Origin: Bacillus_CJ salitolerans
GTDB lineage: Bacteria > Bacillota > Bacilli > Bacillales > SA4
Assembly: GCF_042680805.1 (NCBI RefSeq)
Contig: NZ_JBHUEM010000020.1
Span: forward strand, 1-64,000
Direction: 5' to 3'
Length of the DNA stretch: 64,000 nt
Positions 34,447 through 44,442 of this stretch are shown piece by piece. Both the position numbers and the translations under genes were made by a program. The notes beneath the pieces were generated by a model. It searched no databases. It was not told the origin of the DNA and saw nothing but the letters and a program-made list of their open reading frames with translations. How positions within the stretch are numbered: position 1 is the first letter of the stretch; every line of letters begins with the position of its first letter.

Positions 34447-35115
34447 ATGGATGATAGGTGGAAAGTGGCAGAAAACTCTTTAAATAGGATCAAAATATCT
34501 TCAAATCCGAATAACGAACCGGTTACCATACAGGGGGATTCTAATGATTTGAGGTGTGTCGGTATAGGTACAGATGCTGCTGTTTTTCAATATATCCATG
34601 AGCCATCTTATGCATTCAAAATTTATGCTAAAGATAAATGTTCAAAGATAGAAGTAGAAGCAAGTGTCTATAAGACACTGGGAACATCTCCCTATTTCTC
34701 GAAATGCTTTGCCACTACTGAAACGTATCTCGTCTTAAGCTTTGAAGAGGGGATTACGTTATATGATTGTCTACTCCAAGGTATCCATATTCCAAGGCAA
34801 GTGGTTGAGGATGTGGATGCTGCAAGAAAATACGTCAGAGAAAAATCTTTAAATCCCAGAGACATTCATTTAAAAAACATTTTCTTACAGGGTGGGAGAG
34901 CAAAAATCATTGATGTATCCGAATATGTTCAAGCTGGAAATGACAATAGATGGGAGCATTTGAAAAAAGCTTATCAGGAATACTATCATCTTATCGATGG
35001 GAAAACGGTTCCTTATTGGTTAGTTGAAACGATTCGAAAATGGTATAACGGACGAAACAAACACACAACTTTTGATGATTTTATGAAGAATGTTTTAAAG
35101 CTTAAACTGTTTTAA
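34447..35115 (+). CDS. YrzF-like protein kinase-fold protein
   Basis: The protein has 222 residues. The ATG at 34447 follows AGAGGAGAAGG; the GTG at 34405 is less likely. A short kinase-like fold is visible: VGIGTDAAVFQYI (glycine-rich loop), AFKIYAK (ATP-binding Lys), RDIHLKNIF (catalytic Asp and Asn) and AKIIDVSEY (Asp of the metal-binding motif). Such small proteins in Bacillus are annotated as serine/threonine kinases, but activity is uncertain. Confidence 0.7.
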   Translation: MDDRWKVAENSLNRIKISSNPNNEPVTIQGDSNDLRCVGIGTDAAVFQYIHEPSYAFKIYAKDKCSKIEVEASVYKTLGTSPYFSKCFATTETYLVLSFEEGITLYDCLLQGIHIPRQVVEDVDAARKYVREKSLNPRDIHLKNIFLQGGRAKIIDVSEYVQAGNDNRWEHLKKAYQEYYHLIDGKTVPYWLVETIRKWYNGRNKHTTFDDFMKNVLKLKLF

Positions 35116-35203
35116 TAGTAAAATATGAAAGATTCAGGTTTTAATTCCTTCAATACTTGGAAGTATGGTAAGAGATAAAAAAGCAAAAACGTTAGGAGTT
35201 CAT

Positions 35204-36157
35204 ATGATTCAAACATATGCAATAAATAAAGAAGGAAAAAAAGAGCTAAACATCTCCCTGCAAGCAGCGAACATTGAACAATATCAGTGGTTATGGGTAG
35301 ATATTACAGAGCCGACAGAGACAGAAATGAAGGTTCTGTCAGATGTTTTTATGTTTCACCCACTAGCTATCGAGGATTGTATAAACCATACGATTCAACG
35401 ACCGAAATTGGACTATTACCGAGATTTAACGTTTTTTATTACTCACGCTTTGAATAGACAGACATTCGACAAAGCAGAGGTAAGTATATTTTTAGGTGAG
35501 AATTATCTAGTTACTTTTCATTATAAAGACTTATCAGAGCTAAACGATGTTTGGAATAAGCTTATTTCCTCAACAAATATAGAGGAATGGGATCATTATT
35601 ATGTGTTTTATCAAGTCTTCGACAAAATGGTAGATAATTACTTTCCCATCTTATATTCTCTCGAGGATCAATTAAATAGTTTGGACGAAAATAGAAATGG
35701 CTGGGCAATGGGAAAGCAGTTAGAAGAATTGTTTGAAATAAAAAGTAACCTTATCACGATTCGTCACACCATTCATCCAATGAGGGACTTACTGTACAGA
35801 ATGGTAAACTCCCATCATCTAGAAGGTGTAAGAGAACGTAAGGAATATTTTTCAGATATATATGATCACTTACTAAAGCTGTCAGAAATGGTGGATTCTA
35901 ACCGCGAAATGACAAATGACCTACGTGATAGTTATTTATCACTAACCACTCACCAACAAAATAAGATTATGCAAGTACTAACTGTTATTACAACTATTTT
36001 CATGCCGCTTACCTTTATAGCCGGAGTTTACGGCATGAATTTTGAGAACATGCCTGAACTCAAGTGGCGATATGGATATTTTATCACTTTGTCTCTAATG
36101 ACATTAATAGGATTAAGTATGTTTTACTTTTTCAAAAAGAAGGGATGGTTTAAATAA
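35204..36157 (+). CDS. corA: CorA-family magnesium/divalent cation transporter
   Basis: The protein has 317 residues. The ATG at 35204 has TAGGAG about 6 bases upstream; an earlier ATG at 35165 overlaps its own weak site. A long cytoplasmic alpha/beta and helical domain is followed by two C-terminal membrane segments, with the YGMNFENMPEL pore motif between them. It should form a pentameric Mg2+ channel. Confidence 0.92.
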   Translation: MIQTYAINKEGKKELNISLQAANIEQYQWLWVDITEPTETEMKVLSDVFMFHPLAIEDCINHTIQRPKLDYYRDLTFFITHALNRQTFDKAEVSIFLGENYLVTFHYKDLSELNDVWNKLISSTNIEEWDHYYVFYQVFDKMVDNYFPILYSLEDQLNSLDENRNGWAMGKQLEELFEIKSNLITIRHTIHPMRDLLYRMVNSHHLEGVRERKEYFSDIYDHLLKLSEMVDSNREMTNDLRDSYLSLTTHQQNKIMQVLTVITTIFMPLTFIAGVYGMNFENMPELKWRYGYFITLSLMTLIGLSMFYFFKKKGWFK

Positions 36158-36190
36158 GTAAGGAATAGCCTATTAAGCTATTCCTTACTT
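36156..36190. terminator. Bidirectional terminator
   Basis: AAGTAAGGAATAGC pairs with GCTATTCCTTACTT (36177-36190), a 14-bp stem serving the convergent corA and GNAT genes. Confidence 0.88.
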
Positions 36191-36769
36191 TCATTGCCGT
36201 TGTTTTCGAATGTTTTCCCATTCTTCACGCAGCATACCCATTTTTATGGAGTCAAAATACTCACCATTCACAATTCTCGCTTTTCGAATTCTTCCTTCTA
36301 TAATCATCCCTGTTTTTCTGGCCAATGCCATCATCCTGTCGTTTCCAGACCATGTTGATATACCCACTCTCACAACATCCATGTTTTCAAAGATGTAGTC
36401 TGTCCATAGCTGGAAAGCCTCGGTACCATATCCACCAGACCAGTAGGTTGAGTCAAATATGACAATCCCATTACTCAACCAGTTTGTTTCCTTACTTTCC
36501 CAGTACCAATTAACCGTACCAATTACCTTTCCATCTACTTCGATTATTAGGATATTCCTAACTTCGTCTGTACCTACAAGCTCAACTTTTGATCGGTAGC
36601 TTTTTTCATAGAATTCCTCATAGCTATAATTAGGAAGTTGAAAATAAGGACCGTTCCATTTTAGGTGTTCACGGTCTTTTGCTTGATAATTCCAATAATA
36701 AATTTTTTCAACATCACCTTGCGTAATGTCACGCAAAATTACTTTATTCCCTTTTAGTTTTACATTCAA
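36191..36769 (-). CDS. GNAT acetyltransferase (RimJ/RimL type)
   Basis: 192 residues of the Acetyltransf_3 type: VILRDITQGDVEKIYYW at the start, the acetyl-CoA loop YWSGGYGTEAFQLW and NDRMMALARKTGMIIEGRIRKA. It probably acetylates a protein N-terminus or small amine. It lies two bases downstream of the MFS gene on the same strand, so the two are an operon. Confidence 0.85.
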   Translation of the reverse strand: MNVKLKGNKVILRDITQGDVEKIYYWNYQAKDREHLKWNGPYFQLPNYSYEEFYEKSYRSKVELVGTDEVRNILIIEVDGKVIGTVNWYWESKETNWLSNGIVIFDSTYWSGGYGTEAFQLWTDYIFENMDVVRVGISTWSGNDRMMALARKTGMIIEGRIRKARIVNGEYFDSIKMGMLREEWENIRKQRQ

Positions 36770-36771
36770 TA

Positions 36772-37959
36772 TTAACTAGCTCCCTTCATATGATTCCTTT
36801 TTAATTGTAATTTTTCACCTTGTAAACTAGCAATCCCTATTATTGAGATTAAGCTAATAAATACACAAGTTATCCATAGGAGATTTGGAAGTCCAATGTT
36901 TTTTCCATAATCTAATAGTGATGCCCCTATTAGTTGACCAATTCCTCCACCTAATGCAAGTGAAAAAATGGAGAATCCAAAATAGCTAGCTGTCAACCCG
37001 GGTTTTGAAAGCCGAGCTGTTAGCTCAAAAGAGGTCGGTTCGATGAGGATTACCCCTACCGAGAAAAAGAACATTCCAACTAGAAACAAGGTAGCGTTTG
37101 TTGTTATTCCAACAACAAAAAGCGAGCCTCCAAGAAATAGATAACCTACCTTAATGATATTATACGGAGAATACTTTTCCGCAAACTTCTGAATCGGAAG
37201 TTGAAGGCAAACGATTGTTACAGCAAACACAAGCAATGTCCAAGATATGGCTCTATTATCATGAAAAATAGTGATAGCTTGAGAGGGAATAGTAACATAG
37301 ATTTGCATAAATAGAAACCAGTATCCAGACATACAGAGTGTAAATAACACAAAGGGTGGATCTGAAAGAACTGTTTTCCAAGCTTGGACATAGGACACCG
37401 TTGAACTTGTACTATTTTTAGCAGGAAGAACTATAAGCGCGAGAATCCCTCCAAGAAAGAACAATGAACTTGAAAGAAGGCTTAGTAGTGTAAAACTTTG
37501 TGAAATCAGTAATCCCGCTAGTAAAGCCGCTATTACTGTACCGACATTTTTGACCACTTTATCAATCGAGAACGCCATGCTTCTGCCTTCTGAAGTAGAG
37601 TAAGCAACAAGTGCCGCTTTACTCGCTGGTTCAAAGAATGCTCCTCCTAATCCAGACAATACGGCAGCAGCAAGGAGTCCAAGTTTTGAAGTTACAATAC
37701 CGAATAGAAGAAAACCCACTCCTCTCGTAATCATCCCAATAGCAATTATTGTCCGATAGCTTGATTTATCAGCGACACTACCTGTAATAAGACTCAATCC
37801 TTGTTGACTAATTTGTCTCAACATAAGTACAGTTCCTGCCAATATAGATGAATAGAGTAAGTCCTTTGTAATGTAATAGGAGAGAAACGGGATAAAGGAA
37901 AAAAAGCTTACATTCATTAAAAAAGAGTTTACATATAAGACAATTAAGTTTTTATTCAT
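36772..37959 (-). CDS. MFS transporter, divergent from a LysR regulator
   Basis: 395 residues with 12 predicted membrane segments; the loop after TM2 reads GSVADKSSYRTIIAIG. It resembles drug-type exporters. It shares a 116-bp intergenic region with a LysR gene, which commonly controls such a neighbour, and forms an operon with the downstream GNAT. Confidence 0.85.
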   Translation of the reverse strand: MNKNLIVLYVNSFLMNVSFFSFIPFLSYYITKDLLYSSILAGTVLMLRQISQQGLSLITGSVADKSSYRTIIAIGMITRGVGFLLFGIVTSKLGLLAAAVLSGLGGAFFEPASKAALVAYSTSEGRSMAFSIDKVVKNVGTVIAALLAGLLISQSFTLLSLLSSSLFFLGGILALIVLPAKNSTSSTVSYVQAWKTVLSDPPFVLFTLCMSGYWFLFMQIYVTIPSQAITIFHDNRAISWTLLVFAVTIVCLQLPIQKFAEKYSPYNIIKVGYLFLGGSLFVVGITTNATLFLVGMFFFSVGVILIEPTSFELTARLSKPGLTASYFGFSIFSLALGGGIGQLIGASLLDYGKNIGLPNLLWITCVFISLISIIGIASLQGEKLQLKRNHMKGAS

Positions 37960-38007
37960 TACATCATCTCACTTCTTTTGTGTGTTATGTGTTATCTTAT
38001 AAAAGGT

Positions 38008-38028
38008 ATTCGGATTTGTATAACGAAT
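38008..38028. promoter_or_regulatory. LysR-type operator (T-N11-A box)
   Basis: ATTCG-N11-CGAAT is a perfect dyad with the T-N11-A core of LysR-family boxes, centred between the divergent MFS and lysR starts. Confidence 0.65.
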
Positions 38029-38075
38029 TATTTTAATAGTAATAATTAAAAAAAATGATAATGGGTGATAAGTGA

Positions 38076-38933
38076 ATGGAAATTGATCAGTTAAGGGCAT
38101 TTATTGCAGTTGTACAAACTAAGAACTTCACGAAGGCCGCCGAAACCTTACATGTTGCACAATCAACTATTACGACGAGAATCAAATCTTTGGAGGATTC
38201 GATAGGTAAATCACTATTTGAGAGAGATAATCGAACTGTACAGTTAACTTCTAGTGGTAAGGTTTTTCTGCCATATGCCCAAAAGGTACTAGAGTTAATA
38301 CAAAAGAGTAGGAATGCTATTAATAGCGACAATTATTTTGATAAATATATTGTAGTTGGGAGTACTCATACAATATGGGACTATGTTCTTTACCCGATTG
38401 TTAGAGACTTTCAGGATCATAATCGAAATATTGGATTAAGATTTATTACAAACCATTCACAAGAAGTTATCCAAGGAATTATGGATGGAATAATTGATAT
38501 AGCAGTTGTTTACTTACGTCCCCATCATCCAGAAATCCAAGTGAACTTTTTTAGAGAAGAGCATATTCACCTAGTTGGTTCCAAAACTTATTTTGATGAA
38601 TTAGAGGTTGTTGGAGATAATGTCCTACGGAACTATCCTTTTATTCACTTAGATTGGGGAACTCCTTTTAGCGAGTGGTTTAATGAAGTAATAGGAAAAG
38701 ATGAGCCGTTCTTCTTACAAGTTGACCACATGTCTATTCATATTCAATATTTACTAGAAGGTAAGGGTATAGGATTCATGCCAACTTCCGTTTTGGAAAG
38801 ATATAAAGAGGAAGGTCTAGTGGAATTACCGACTAATTTTTCAAAGCCGATTCCTACAAGACCAATGTATATCATTTATCTGAAACGTAAACATGAGTTC
38901 ATTCAATCATTATTATCAGATCTAAATAAGTAA
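38076..38933 (+). CDS. LysR-family transcriptional regulator
   Basis: 285 residues. The N-terminal helix-turn-helix (about 1-60) contains FTKAAETLHVAQSTITTRI; the effector domain follows with GIIDIAVVYLRP. Probably regulates itself and the divergent MFS-GNAT operon through the dyad at 38008-38028. Confidence 0.9.
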   Translation: MEIDQLRAFIAVVQTKNFTKAAETLHVAQSTITTRIKSLEDSIGKSLFERDNRTVQLTSSGKVFLPYAQKVLELIQKSRNAINSDNYFDKYIVVGSTHTIWDYVLYPIVRDFQDHNRNIGLRFITNHSQEVIQGIMDGIIDIAVVYLRPHHPEIQVNFFREEHIHLVGSKTYFDELEVVGDNVLRNYPFIHLDWGTPFSEWFNEVIGKDEPFFLQVDHMSIHIQYLLEGKGIGFMPTSVLERYKEEGLVELPTNFSKPIPTRPMYIIYLKRKHEFIQSLLSDLNK

Positions 38934-38999
38934 CTTTTCTTACGGAACAAAATTGTGTATGATGAAAAAAGCTAGGTAAAAGTTGTAGGAGGATTGATT

Positions 39000-39203
39000 A
39001 TGCTTCATTTATCATGGAAAGATAAAGAAACAATTAAAAGAGTAAAATGTATCCATACGAATGCTGAAAAGTATATGGTTGAAAATGTGTTAACAGTTGG
39101 ACAAGAATACGATGTTAAGAATGAAACAGAAGAATTTTATTTCGTTGTAGACAATACCGGTACGGTTGGTGGATTTTATAAGGATTATTTTCAAGAAGTG
39201 TAG
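39000..39203 (+). CDS. DUF6501 family small protein
   Basis: The protein has 67 residues. The ATG at 39000 lies 7 bases after AGGAGG; a TTG two codons earlier overlaps it. The sequence MLHLSWKDKETIKRVKC...VGQEYDVKNETEEFYFVVD is the DUF6501 pattern as I remember it. It forms a small beta-barrel-like fold of unknown role. Confidence 0.7.
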   Translation: MLHLSWKDKETIKRVKCIHTNAEKYMVENVLTVGQEYDVKNETEEFYFVVDNTGTVGGFYKDYFQEV

Positions 39204-39313
39204 GATAGGTCAAAAGTGACCTATCTTTTTTGTTGGATTTAAAAAGATAAAGGATTATGATTTTCCTTTGGCGAATATACTTCAGTAAATGAATGAGAGG
39301 AGATTGATGAAAG

Positions 39314-39841
39314 ATGGATTCTCTTAGATTTCCTATTGGAAAATATACGGTCCCAACTAGCTTTACGACCGACGAAAGAATAGGTTGGGTTCATGATATT
39401 AAACAACTACCTATTAAACTAAAACAGAGTATCGAAGGTTTAACAGATGAAGCATTAAATACACCATATCGCGAAGGGGGATGGACAATCCGGCAAGTCA
39501 TCCATCATTTAGCTGATAGTCATATGAACAGCTTTATCCGATTCAAACTAGCCTTAACAGAGGATTATCCTACCATTAAGACCTACGAGGAGAATAAATG
39601 GGCAGAGTTAGAGGACAGTCTAGGCTCGGTTTCTACCTCTCTTCAAATAATTGATGGACTTCACGAGCGATGGGGAATTTTACTAGAGTCACTATCTGAG
39701 GAGGATTTTCAAAAAGGATTTTATCATCCTGAAATTGGTAGGGTCACACTAGGTGCCGTTACAGCTTTGTATTCATGGCATAGTAGACATCACCATGCAC
39801 ATATTGAGCTTGCTAAAAGGAATGCGACCAAAGAAAATTAA
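39314..39841 (+). CDS. bstA: BstA/YfiT-type DinB-fold protein (putative bacillithiol S-transferase)
   Basis: A 175-residue four-helix DinB-like protein. Metal ligands are His of HHLADSH and the two His of WHSRHHHAHI. The N-terminal LRFPIGKYTVPTSFT is typical of YfiT, which in Bacillus conjugates bacillithiol to electrophiles. The start lies 8-10 bases after GAGGAG. Confidence 0.85.
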   Translation: MDSLRFPIGKYTVPTSFTTDERIGWVHDIKQLPIKLKQSIEGLTDEALNTPYREGGWTIRQVIHHLADSHMNSFIRFKLALTEDYPTIKTYEENKWAELEDSLGSVSTSLQIIDGLHERWGILLESLSEEDFQKGFYHPEIGRVTLGAVTALYSWHSRHHHAHIELAKRNATKEN

Positions 39842-39849
39842 TAGAAGAG

Positions 39850-39885
39850 GCTGAGTGAGGAGGTTTCCTATTCTCAGCTTTTTTT
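39850..39885 (+). terminator. Terminator after bstA
   Basis: GCTGAG pairs with CTCAGC (39873-39878), with an inner AGGA/TCCT pair, followed by a T7 run. Confidence 0.8.
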
Positions 39886-39947
39886 ATTGTTTAGGAAATT
39901 ATAAATGCTCACTATTGTGGATAACTGAGTGATGTGCGTAGTAATCC

Positions 39948-40139
39948 GGCTCCAGCGCCCAGCCAAGATGAAATTGCAAAGGTCGTCGCAATTTCATCCT
40001 ACTCGAGGGAAAAAGAAAAATCACTTTTTCCTTGGTCAAATAACCCTTGAAGAGTAAAAGGGAAAGAGCGCCCTTTTTCTCTTCAAGGAACATTTGCTAT
40101 GCCTGAGGCTAAACGGGGCGCCCTGAGTCTTTTGTTCTT
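39948..40139. repeat. Modular palindromic repeat, copy B (family 1)
   Basis: GATGAAATTGC (39967-39977) pairs perfectly with GCAATTTCATC (39988-39998). A second small stem and a long central hairpin follow (CCTTGAAGAG/CTCTTCAAGG with inner AAAAGGG/CCCTTTT). Conserved flanks match copy A at 34199-34363. Confidence 0.82.
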
Positions 40140-40257
40140 GATAAGAGTAGAATTTTTAATTAGATCCTTTTATATTGCATAATTGGAAAAATTTCTATAA
40201 CTCGACTTATCCTTGTGAAGGTGTGCAATTTAATGTTAAAATAATACGGTTAGACAA

Positions 40258-40286
40258 TTGACAGTTGAATTATTTTCCATTAATAT
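40258..40286 (+). promoter_or_regulatory. SigA promoter of prfC
   Basis: TTGACA (40258-40263), 17-bp spacer, TAATAT (40281-40286); about 35 bp to the prfC start. Confidence 0.7.
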
Positions 40287-40327
40287 AAAAATTCTCGCTT
40301 AAAAAATTCAGTAAAATGAGGGACGGT

Positions 40328-41905
40328 ATGAAAACAGAAGCATTGAAAGACAAAATCTTATCTAGAAAGACCTTTGCGATTATTTCTCACCCAGATGCTG
40401 GGAAAACAACGCTAACGGAGCAGCTTCTTCTATTCGGAGGAGTTATTCGGAATGCAGGTACTGTAAAAGGGAAGAAATCTGGAAAATTTGCTACTTCAGA
40501 TTGGATGGAAATTGAAAAGCAACGTGGTATTTCTGTTACATCAAGTGTAATGCAGTTTCAGTACAAGAATCGTCATATCAACATTTTAGATACCCCTGGA
40601 CACCAAGACTTTAGTGAAGATACGTACCGTACATTAACAGCTGTTGATAGTGCTGTCATGGTCATTGATTCAACAAAGGGGATTGAGGATCAAACGATTA
40701 AACTGTTCCAAGTTTGTCGTAAACGAGGTATTCCCATTTTTACTTTCATGAACAAAATGGATCGAATCGGTAAGGATCCATTAGAATTACTAGCGGAACT
40801 AGAAGAAGTTCTTGGTATTGAATCATATCCTATGAACTGGCCTATAGGTATGGGTAAAGACTTCTTAGGTGTTTATGATCGGTACTACAACCGAATTGAG
40901 CAAGTGCGAGAGACTGGAGAAAACCGTTATTTAGCCCTTGATGAAAACGGACATGCACCAGACGGGGCAAACATAACAAGCTCTCCTCTATATTCAACTT
41001 GCATAGAGGAAGTTCAACTACTAAGTGAAGCTGGAAATGAATTTTCTATAGAAAAAATTCAAAATGGAACGTTAACACCTGTCTTTTTTGGTAGTGGGTT
41101 AACAAATTTTGGTGTTCAAACATTTTTAGACACGTATGTAGAGCTTGCCCCGTCTCCACAGCCTAGACATTCGAATGAAGGATTTATGGAACCAACTACA
41201 ACTCCGTTCTCTGGATTCATCTTTAAAATACAAGCCAATATGAATCCAGCTCACCGCGATCGGATTGCATTCCTCCGAATTTGCTCAGGGCAATTTGAGA
41301 GAGGGATGAGTGTAAATATTGCAAGAACTGGAAAACCGGTTAAGCTTGCTCAGTCTACTCAGTTTATGGCTGATGATCGCCATACGGTGGATGAGGCTGT
41401 TGCAGGAGATATTATCGGTCTGTATGATCCAGGCATTTATCAAATTGGTGATACATTAGTAGAAGGTAAAGATTTATTTCAATATGATCGATTACCTACT
41501 TTTACACCTGATTTGTTTATGAAAGTAACAGCTAAAAACGTAATGAAGCAAAAGCAGTTCCAAAAAGGATTAAGCCAGCTTGTACAAGAAGGTGCTGTTC
41601 AACTGTATCGTTCCTTGATGACGGAAGAGTACATCTTAGGTGCTGTTGGACAACTACAATTTGAAGTATTTGAGCATCGAATGAGAGGCGAATATAACGT
41701 TGATACAGTGATGCAATCAATGGGTTCCAAAATACCGAGATGGGTTGAGGATGATAGTGTAGATGAGTCATTATCAAGCTCAAGAAGTTTACTTGTACGG
41801 GACCGTTATGACAAAAAAGTGTTCCTATTTGAAAATGACTTTGCATTAAGATGGTTTGAAGAGAAAAATCCTTCTGTAAAGCTTTACAATCCGATGGAGG
41901 TATAG
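40328..41905 (+). CDS. prfC: Peptide chain release factor 3
   Basis: The protein has 525 residues. The ATG at 40328 is preferred because GAGGGA fits it; the ATG at 40316 overlaps that site. GTPase motifs HPDAGKTTL, DTPGHQD and NKMD, plus RF3-specific RNAGTVKGKKSG and SDWMEIEKQRGIS, are clear. It recycles RF1/RF2 after termination. Not all Bacilli carry it, so its presence is informative for the lineage. Confidence 0.95.
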   Translation: MKTEALKDKILSRKTFAIISHPDAGKTTLTEQLLLFGGVIRNAGTVKGKKSGKFATSDWMEIEKQRGISVTSSVMQFQYKNRHINILDTPGHQDFSEDTYRTLTAVDSAVMVIDSTKGIEDQTIKLFQVCRKRGIPIFTFMNKMDRIGKDPLELLAELEEVLGIESYPMNWPIGMGKDFLGVYDRYYNRIEQVRETGENRYLALDENGHAPDGANITSSPLYSTCIEEVQLLSEAGNEFSIEKIQNGTLTPVFFGSGLTNFGVQTFLDTYVELAPSPQPRHSNEGFMEPTTTPFSGFIFKIQANMNPAHRDRIAFLRICSGQFERGMSVNIARTGKPVKLAQSTQFMADDRHTVDEAVAGDIIGLYDPGIYQIGDTLVEGKDLFQYDRLPTFTPDLFMKVTAKNVMKQKQFQKGLSQLVQEGAVQLYRSLMTEEYILGAVGQLQFEVFEHRMRGEYNVDTVMQSMGSKIPRWVEDDSVDESLSSSRSLLVRDRYDKKVFLFENDFALRWFEEKNPSVKLYNPMEV

Positions 41906-41965
41906 AAACAAAAAATATCAATGTGGTTCACCGTTTTCCATTTCACCGTTTGAAAGGAGATCGTT

Positions 41966-44248
41966 ATGTCTATACAGAATCACCCAGATTTTGAATTAGA
42001 AAAAGAACGTCTTACGTTTACCAAAAACTATATTGATACAATCATCATCGCATCTGAAACAAGTAAAGAACAGTACCGAGAAAAGATGACAGAAGCGTTC
42101 CAAGATCTTGATTGGCTTGATAGTAGTCTTAGTTACACAAATGTGTTAACGAATGCGGCATTTATGGAACGCACGGCAGAAGAAGTAAGAAACTTAAAAA
42201 ATATTCGTTCAAAACCTTATTTTGCGAGAATAAATTTTAAACCTAATGACCGGTTAAAAGAGGAAATACTCTATATAGGTAAAGCTTCTGTTTTTGATCG
42301 TGAATCACAACAGCCAATTATTGTGGACTGGCGCTCACCCATTGCAAACGTATACTATGACGGTAGATTAGGAGATGTCGAGTACGAGGCAGAAGGGGGA
42401 AAATATGAAGGGTATTTATCCTTAAAACGACAGTATGAAATTAATGAAAAGCTTATTAGTTTTCGTGATGTGGATTTAACAACAAATGATGAACTGCTGC
42501 AAGAATCGTTAGCAAGAAGTTCGGATAATCGACTGAATGAAATTGTCTCGACCATCCAAACGGAACAGAACAAAATCATTCGTGCCGATTTAAATCGACC
42601 AATCATTGTTCAAGGAGCTGCGGGAAGCGGGAAAACAACCATTGCCCTTCACCGCATCTCCTATTTCATTTATACGCTTGGCCAAGAATTTAATCCCGAA
42701 AACATGATGGTAATTGCCCCAAATCGGTTATTTATTGACTACATATCTGAGGTGTTGCCAGAGCTTGGTGTTGATCGAATTCGTCAAACAACCTACATAG
42801 AATATGTTCAGGATTGTATTGGGAAAAAGATAAAAGTAATTCCGCAAGAAAAGAAGTTAATGGCTTTAGTCACAGAGAATGGACAAGCTACGGATACCAT
42901 GAGATGGGTTTCAAAATTTAAAGGTTCGTTTGAATATAAAACGTTAATAGACCGGTATGTAAGAGAGCTTAGGGCAACGTTCTATCCAAAAGAGGACTTT
43001 GCAGTAGAAAAGTTTAGGCTAATGACTACAGGTAAAATTAAATCGTTATTTGCTAAAGAGTACCATTACTTGCCTTACTATCGCAGGTTAGATCGGATTA
43101 AGAAGGTACTTCAAGGTGATGTGAAACGTAAGAAAAAACAAATGCTTGCAAAGGTGCAGCACTACTATGAGCATGAAATTGACAAAGCTCTTGCGATCAA
43201 GGAGCCTCTCAGAAGACGTGAATCTGTTTCAAAGCTAATGGATGAAAAGGAATATCGATTAAAAGATATTCCTAAACAAGCAAGAAATGCAGTCAATCAA
43301 TATATGAAACAATTCCCTAAACAAGCCTTGTTAGACTATTATCACGATATGTTTATTCATGATCGTTTTAAGAAGCTTGCGGATGGGATATTGTCAGAAA
43401 AGGAAATAATCGTTTTTTTAACTCACCAAGCAAAGCTTCAGCAAAAACGTGAATATGAAGTCGAGGACTTAGCATCTTTGCTCTATTTACAGCATCATCT
43501 ATACGGGATCAATGAAGAGTTACGAGCAAGGAACGTTGTTATAGATGAAGCACAAGATTATAGTTATTTTCAGTTTGTTGCCCTAAAGGAGCTGCTCAAA
43601 ACAGACATGTTTACTATAGTAGGTGATTTAGCACAGGGTATTCATGCTTATCGCGGGATGAATAATTGGAAAGTTTTAGTTGATAAAGTGTTCCCAAGAG
43701 CAAATTATTTAACCATGCAAAAAAGCTATCGGACAACGGTAGAGATTATGAATGTCGCTAATGAAATATTAGCTTTAATGGAGGAAGATATTCCAATCGT
43801 TGAGCCTGTAGTAAGACATGGTGAGAAGCCATCCTTTTATCAGGTATCCGATCTAAGCGAAATGATTGCAAAGCTTACAGAAAGAATTGTTGAGCAGAAG
43901 GAATCTGGTTTTAAAACATTTGCACTTATCACCAAAACGGAGAGAGAAGGCAGATTACTAGAATCAGCGTTTCTTAAATTAAGCAAGATAGATGTAACCC
44001 TTCTAATTGGTGCGGAGCAGATGACGAAAGATAAAGTAGTTATTACACCCTCATATATTGCAAAAGGTTTAGAATTCGATAGCGTGTTTGTTGTCAGTTT
44101 AGACGATGCATATTCTCTCACAGATGTAGACATTAAACTCCTTTATGTTGCGATGACAAGACCTTTGCATCGTTTAACATTGATTGCCAAGAATCGTGAA
44201 GACCTATTACTCGATTGGGTTGATTCACCGTTGTATACATTATTATAG
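41966..44248 (+). CDS. helD: RNA polymerase recycling motor HelD
   Basis: A 760-residue UvrD-like protein with an N-terminal coiled coil (about 5-75), Walker A GAAGSGKTTIALHR (about 215-228), DEAQDYSYFQF, GDLAQGI and the C-terminal AKGLEFDSVFVV and YVAMTRPLHRLT motifs. HelD removes stalled RNA polymerase from DNA. GAAAGGAG precedes the ATG. It follows prfC by 60 bp without a visible terminator and may be co-transcribed. Confidence 0.93.
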   Translation: MSIQNHPDFELEKERLTFTKNYIDTIIIASETSKEQYREKMTEAFQDLDWLDSSLSYTNVLTNAAFMERTAEEVRNLKNIRSKPYFARINFKPNDRLKEEILYIGKASVFDRESQQPIIVDWRSPIANVYYDGRLGDVEYEAEGGKYEGYLSLKRQYEINEKLISFRDVDLTTNDELLQESLARSSDNRLNEIVSTIQTEQNKIIRADLNRPIIVQGAAGSGKTTIALHRISYFIYTLGQEFNPENMMVIAPNRLFIDYISEVLPELGVDRIRQTTYIEYVQDCIGKKIKVIPQEKKLMALVTENGQATDTMRWVSKFKGSFEYKTLIDRYVRELRATFYPKEDFAVEKFRLMTTGKIKSLFAKEYHYLPYYRRLDRIKKVLQGDVKRKKKQMLAKVQHYYEHEIDKALAIKEPLRRRESVSKLMDEKEYRLKDIPKQARNAVNQYMKQFPKQALLDYYHDMFIHDRFKKLADGILSEKEIIVFLTHQAKLQQKREYEVEDLASLLYLQHHLYGINEELRARNVVIDEAQDYSYFQFVALKELLKTDMFTIVGDLAQGIHAYRGMNNWKVLVDKVFPRANYLTMQKSYRTTVEIMNVANEILALMEEDIPIVEPVVRHGEKPSFYQVSDLSEMIAKLTERIVEQKESGFKTFALITKTEREGRLLESAFLKLSKIDVTLLIGAEQMTKDKVVITPSYIAKGLEFDSVFVVSLDDAYSLTDVDIKLLYVAMTRPLHRLTLIAKNREDLLLDWVDSPLYTLL

Positions 44249-44282
44249 ATTTTTTGCAGCTAAAACATGAAATTAACCAGAA

Positions 44283-44345
44283 AAGAGGGTGATCTACCCT
44301 CTTCAGCTTGAGGAGAAAGGGTATATTTTCTCTACAAGCTTTTTA
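44283..44345 (+). terminator. Double hairpin terminator after helD
   Basis: AGAGGGT-GATCT-ACCCTCT is followed by AGCTTG...CAAGCT with inner GAGAAA/TTTCTC, then TTTTT. The first hairpin is identical to one at 44747-44766. Confidence 0.75.
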
Positions 44346-44442
44346 ATTTTGGGGAAAGTTAACCCCTTTTTTAAGACTTTATTATCGGAAAATCAGAACG
44401 CTACACATCCTAACCAAGTTTGGCAAGGTATGTAGCGATCAA

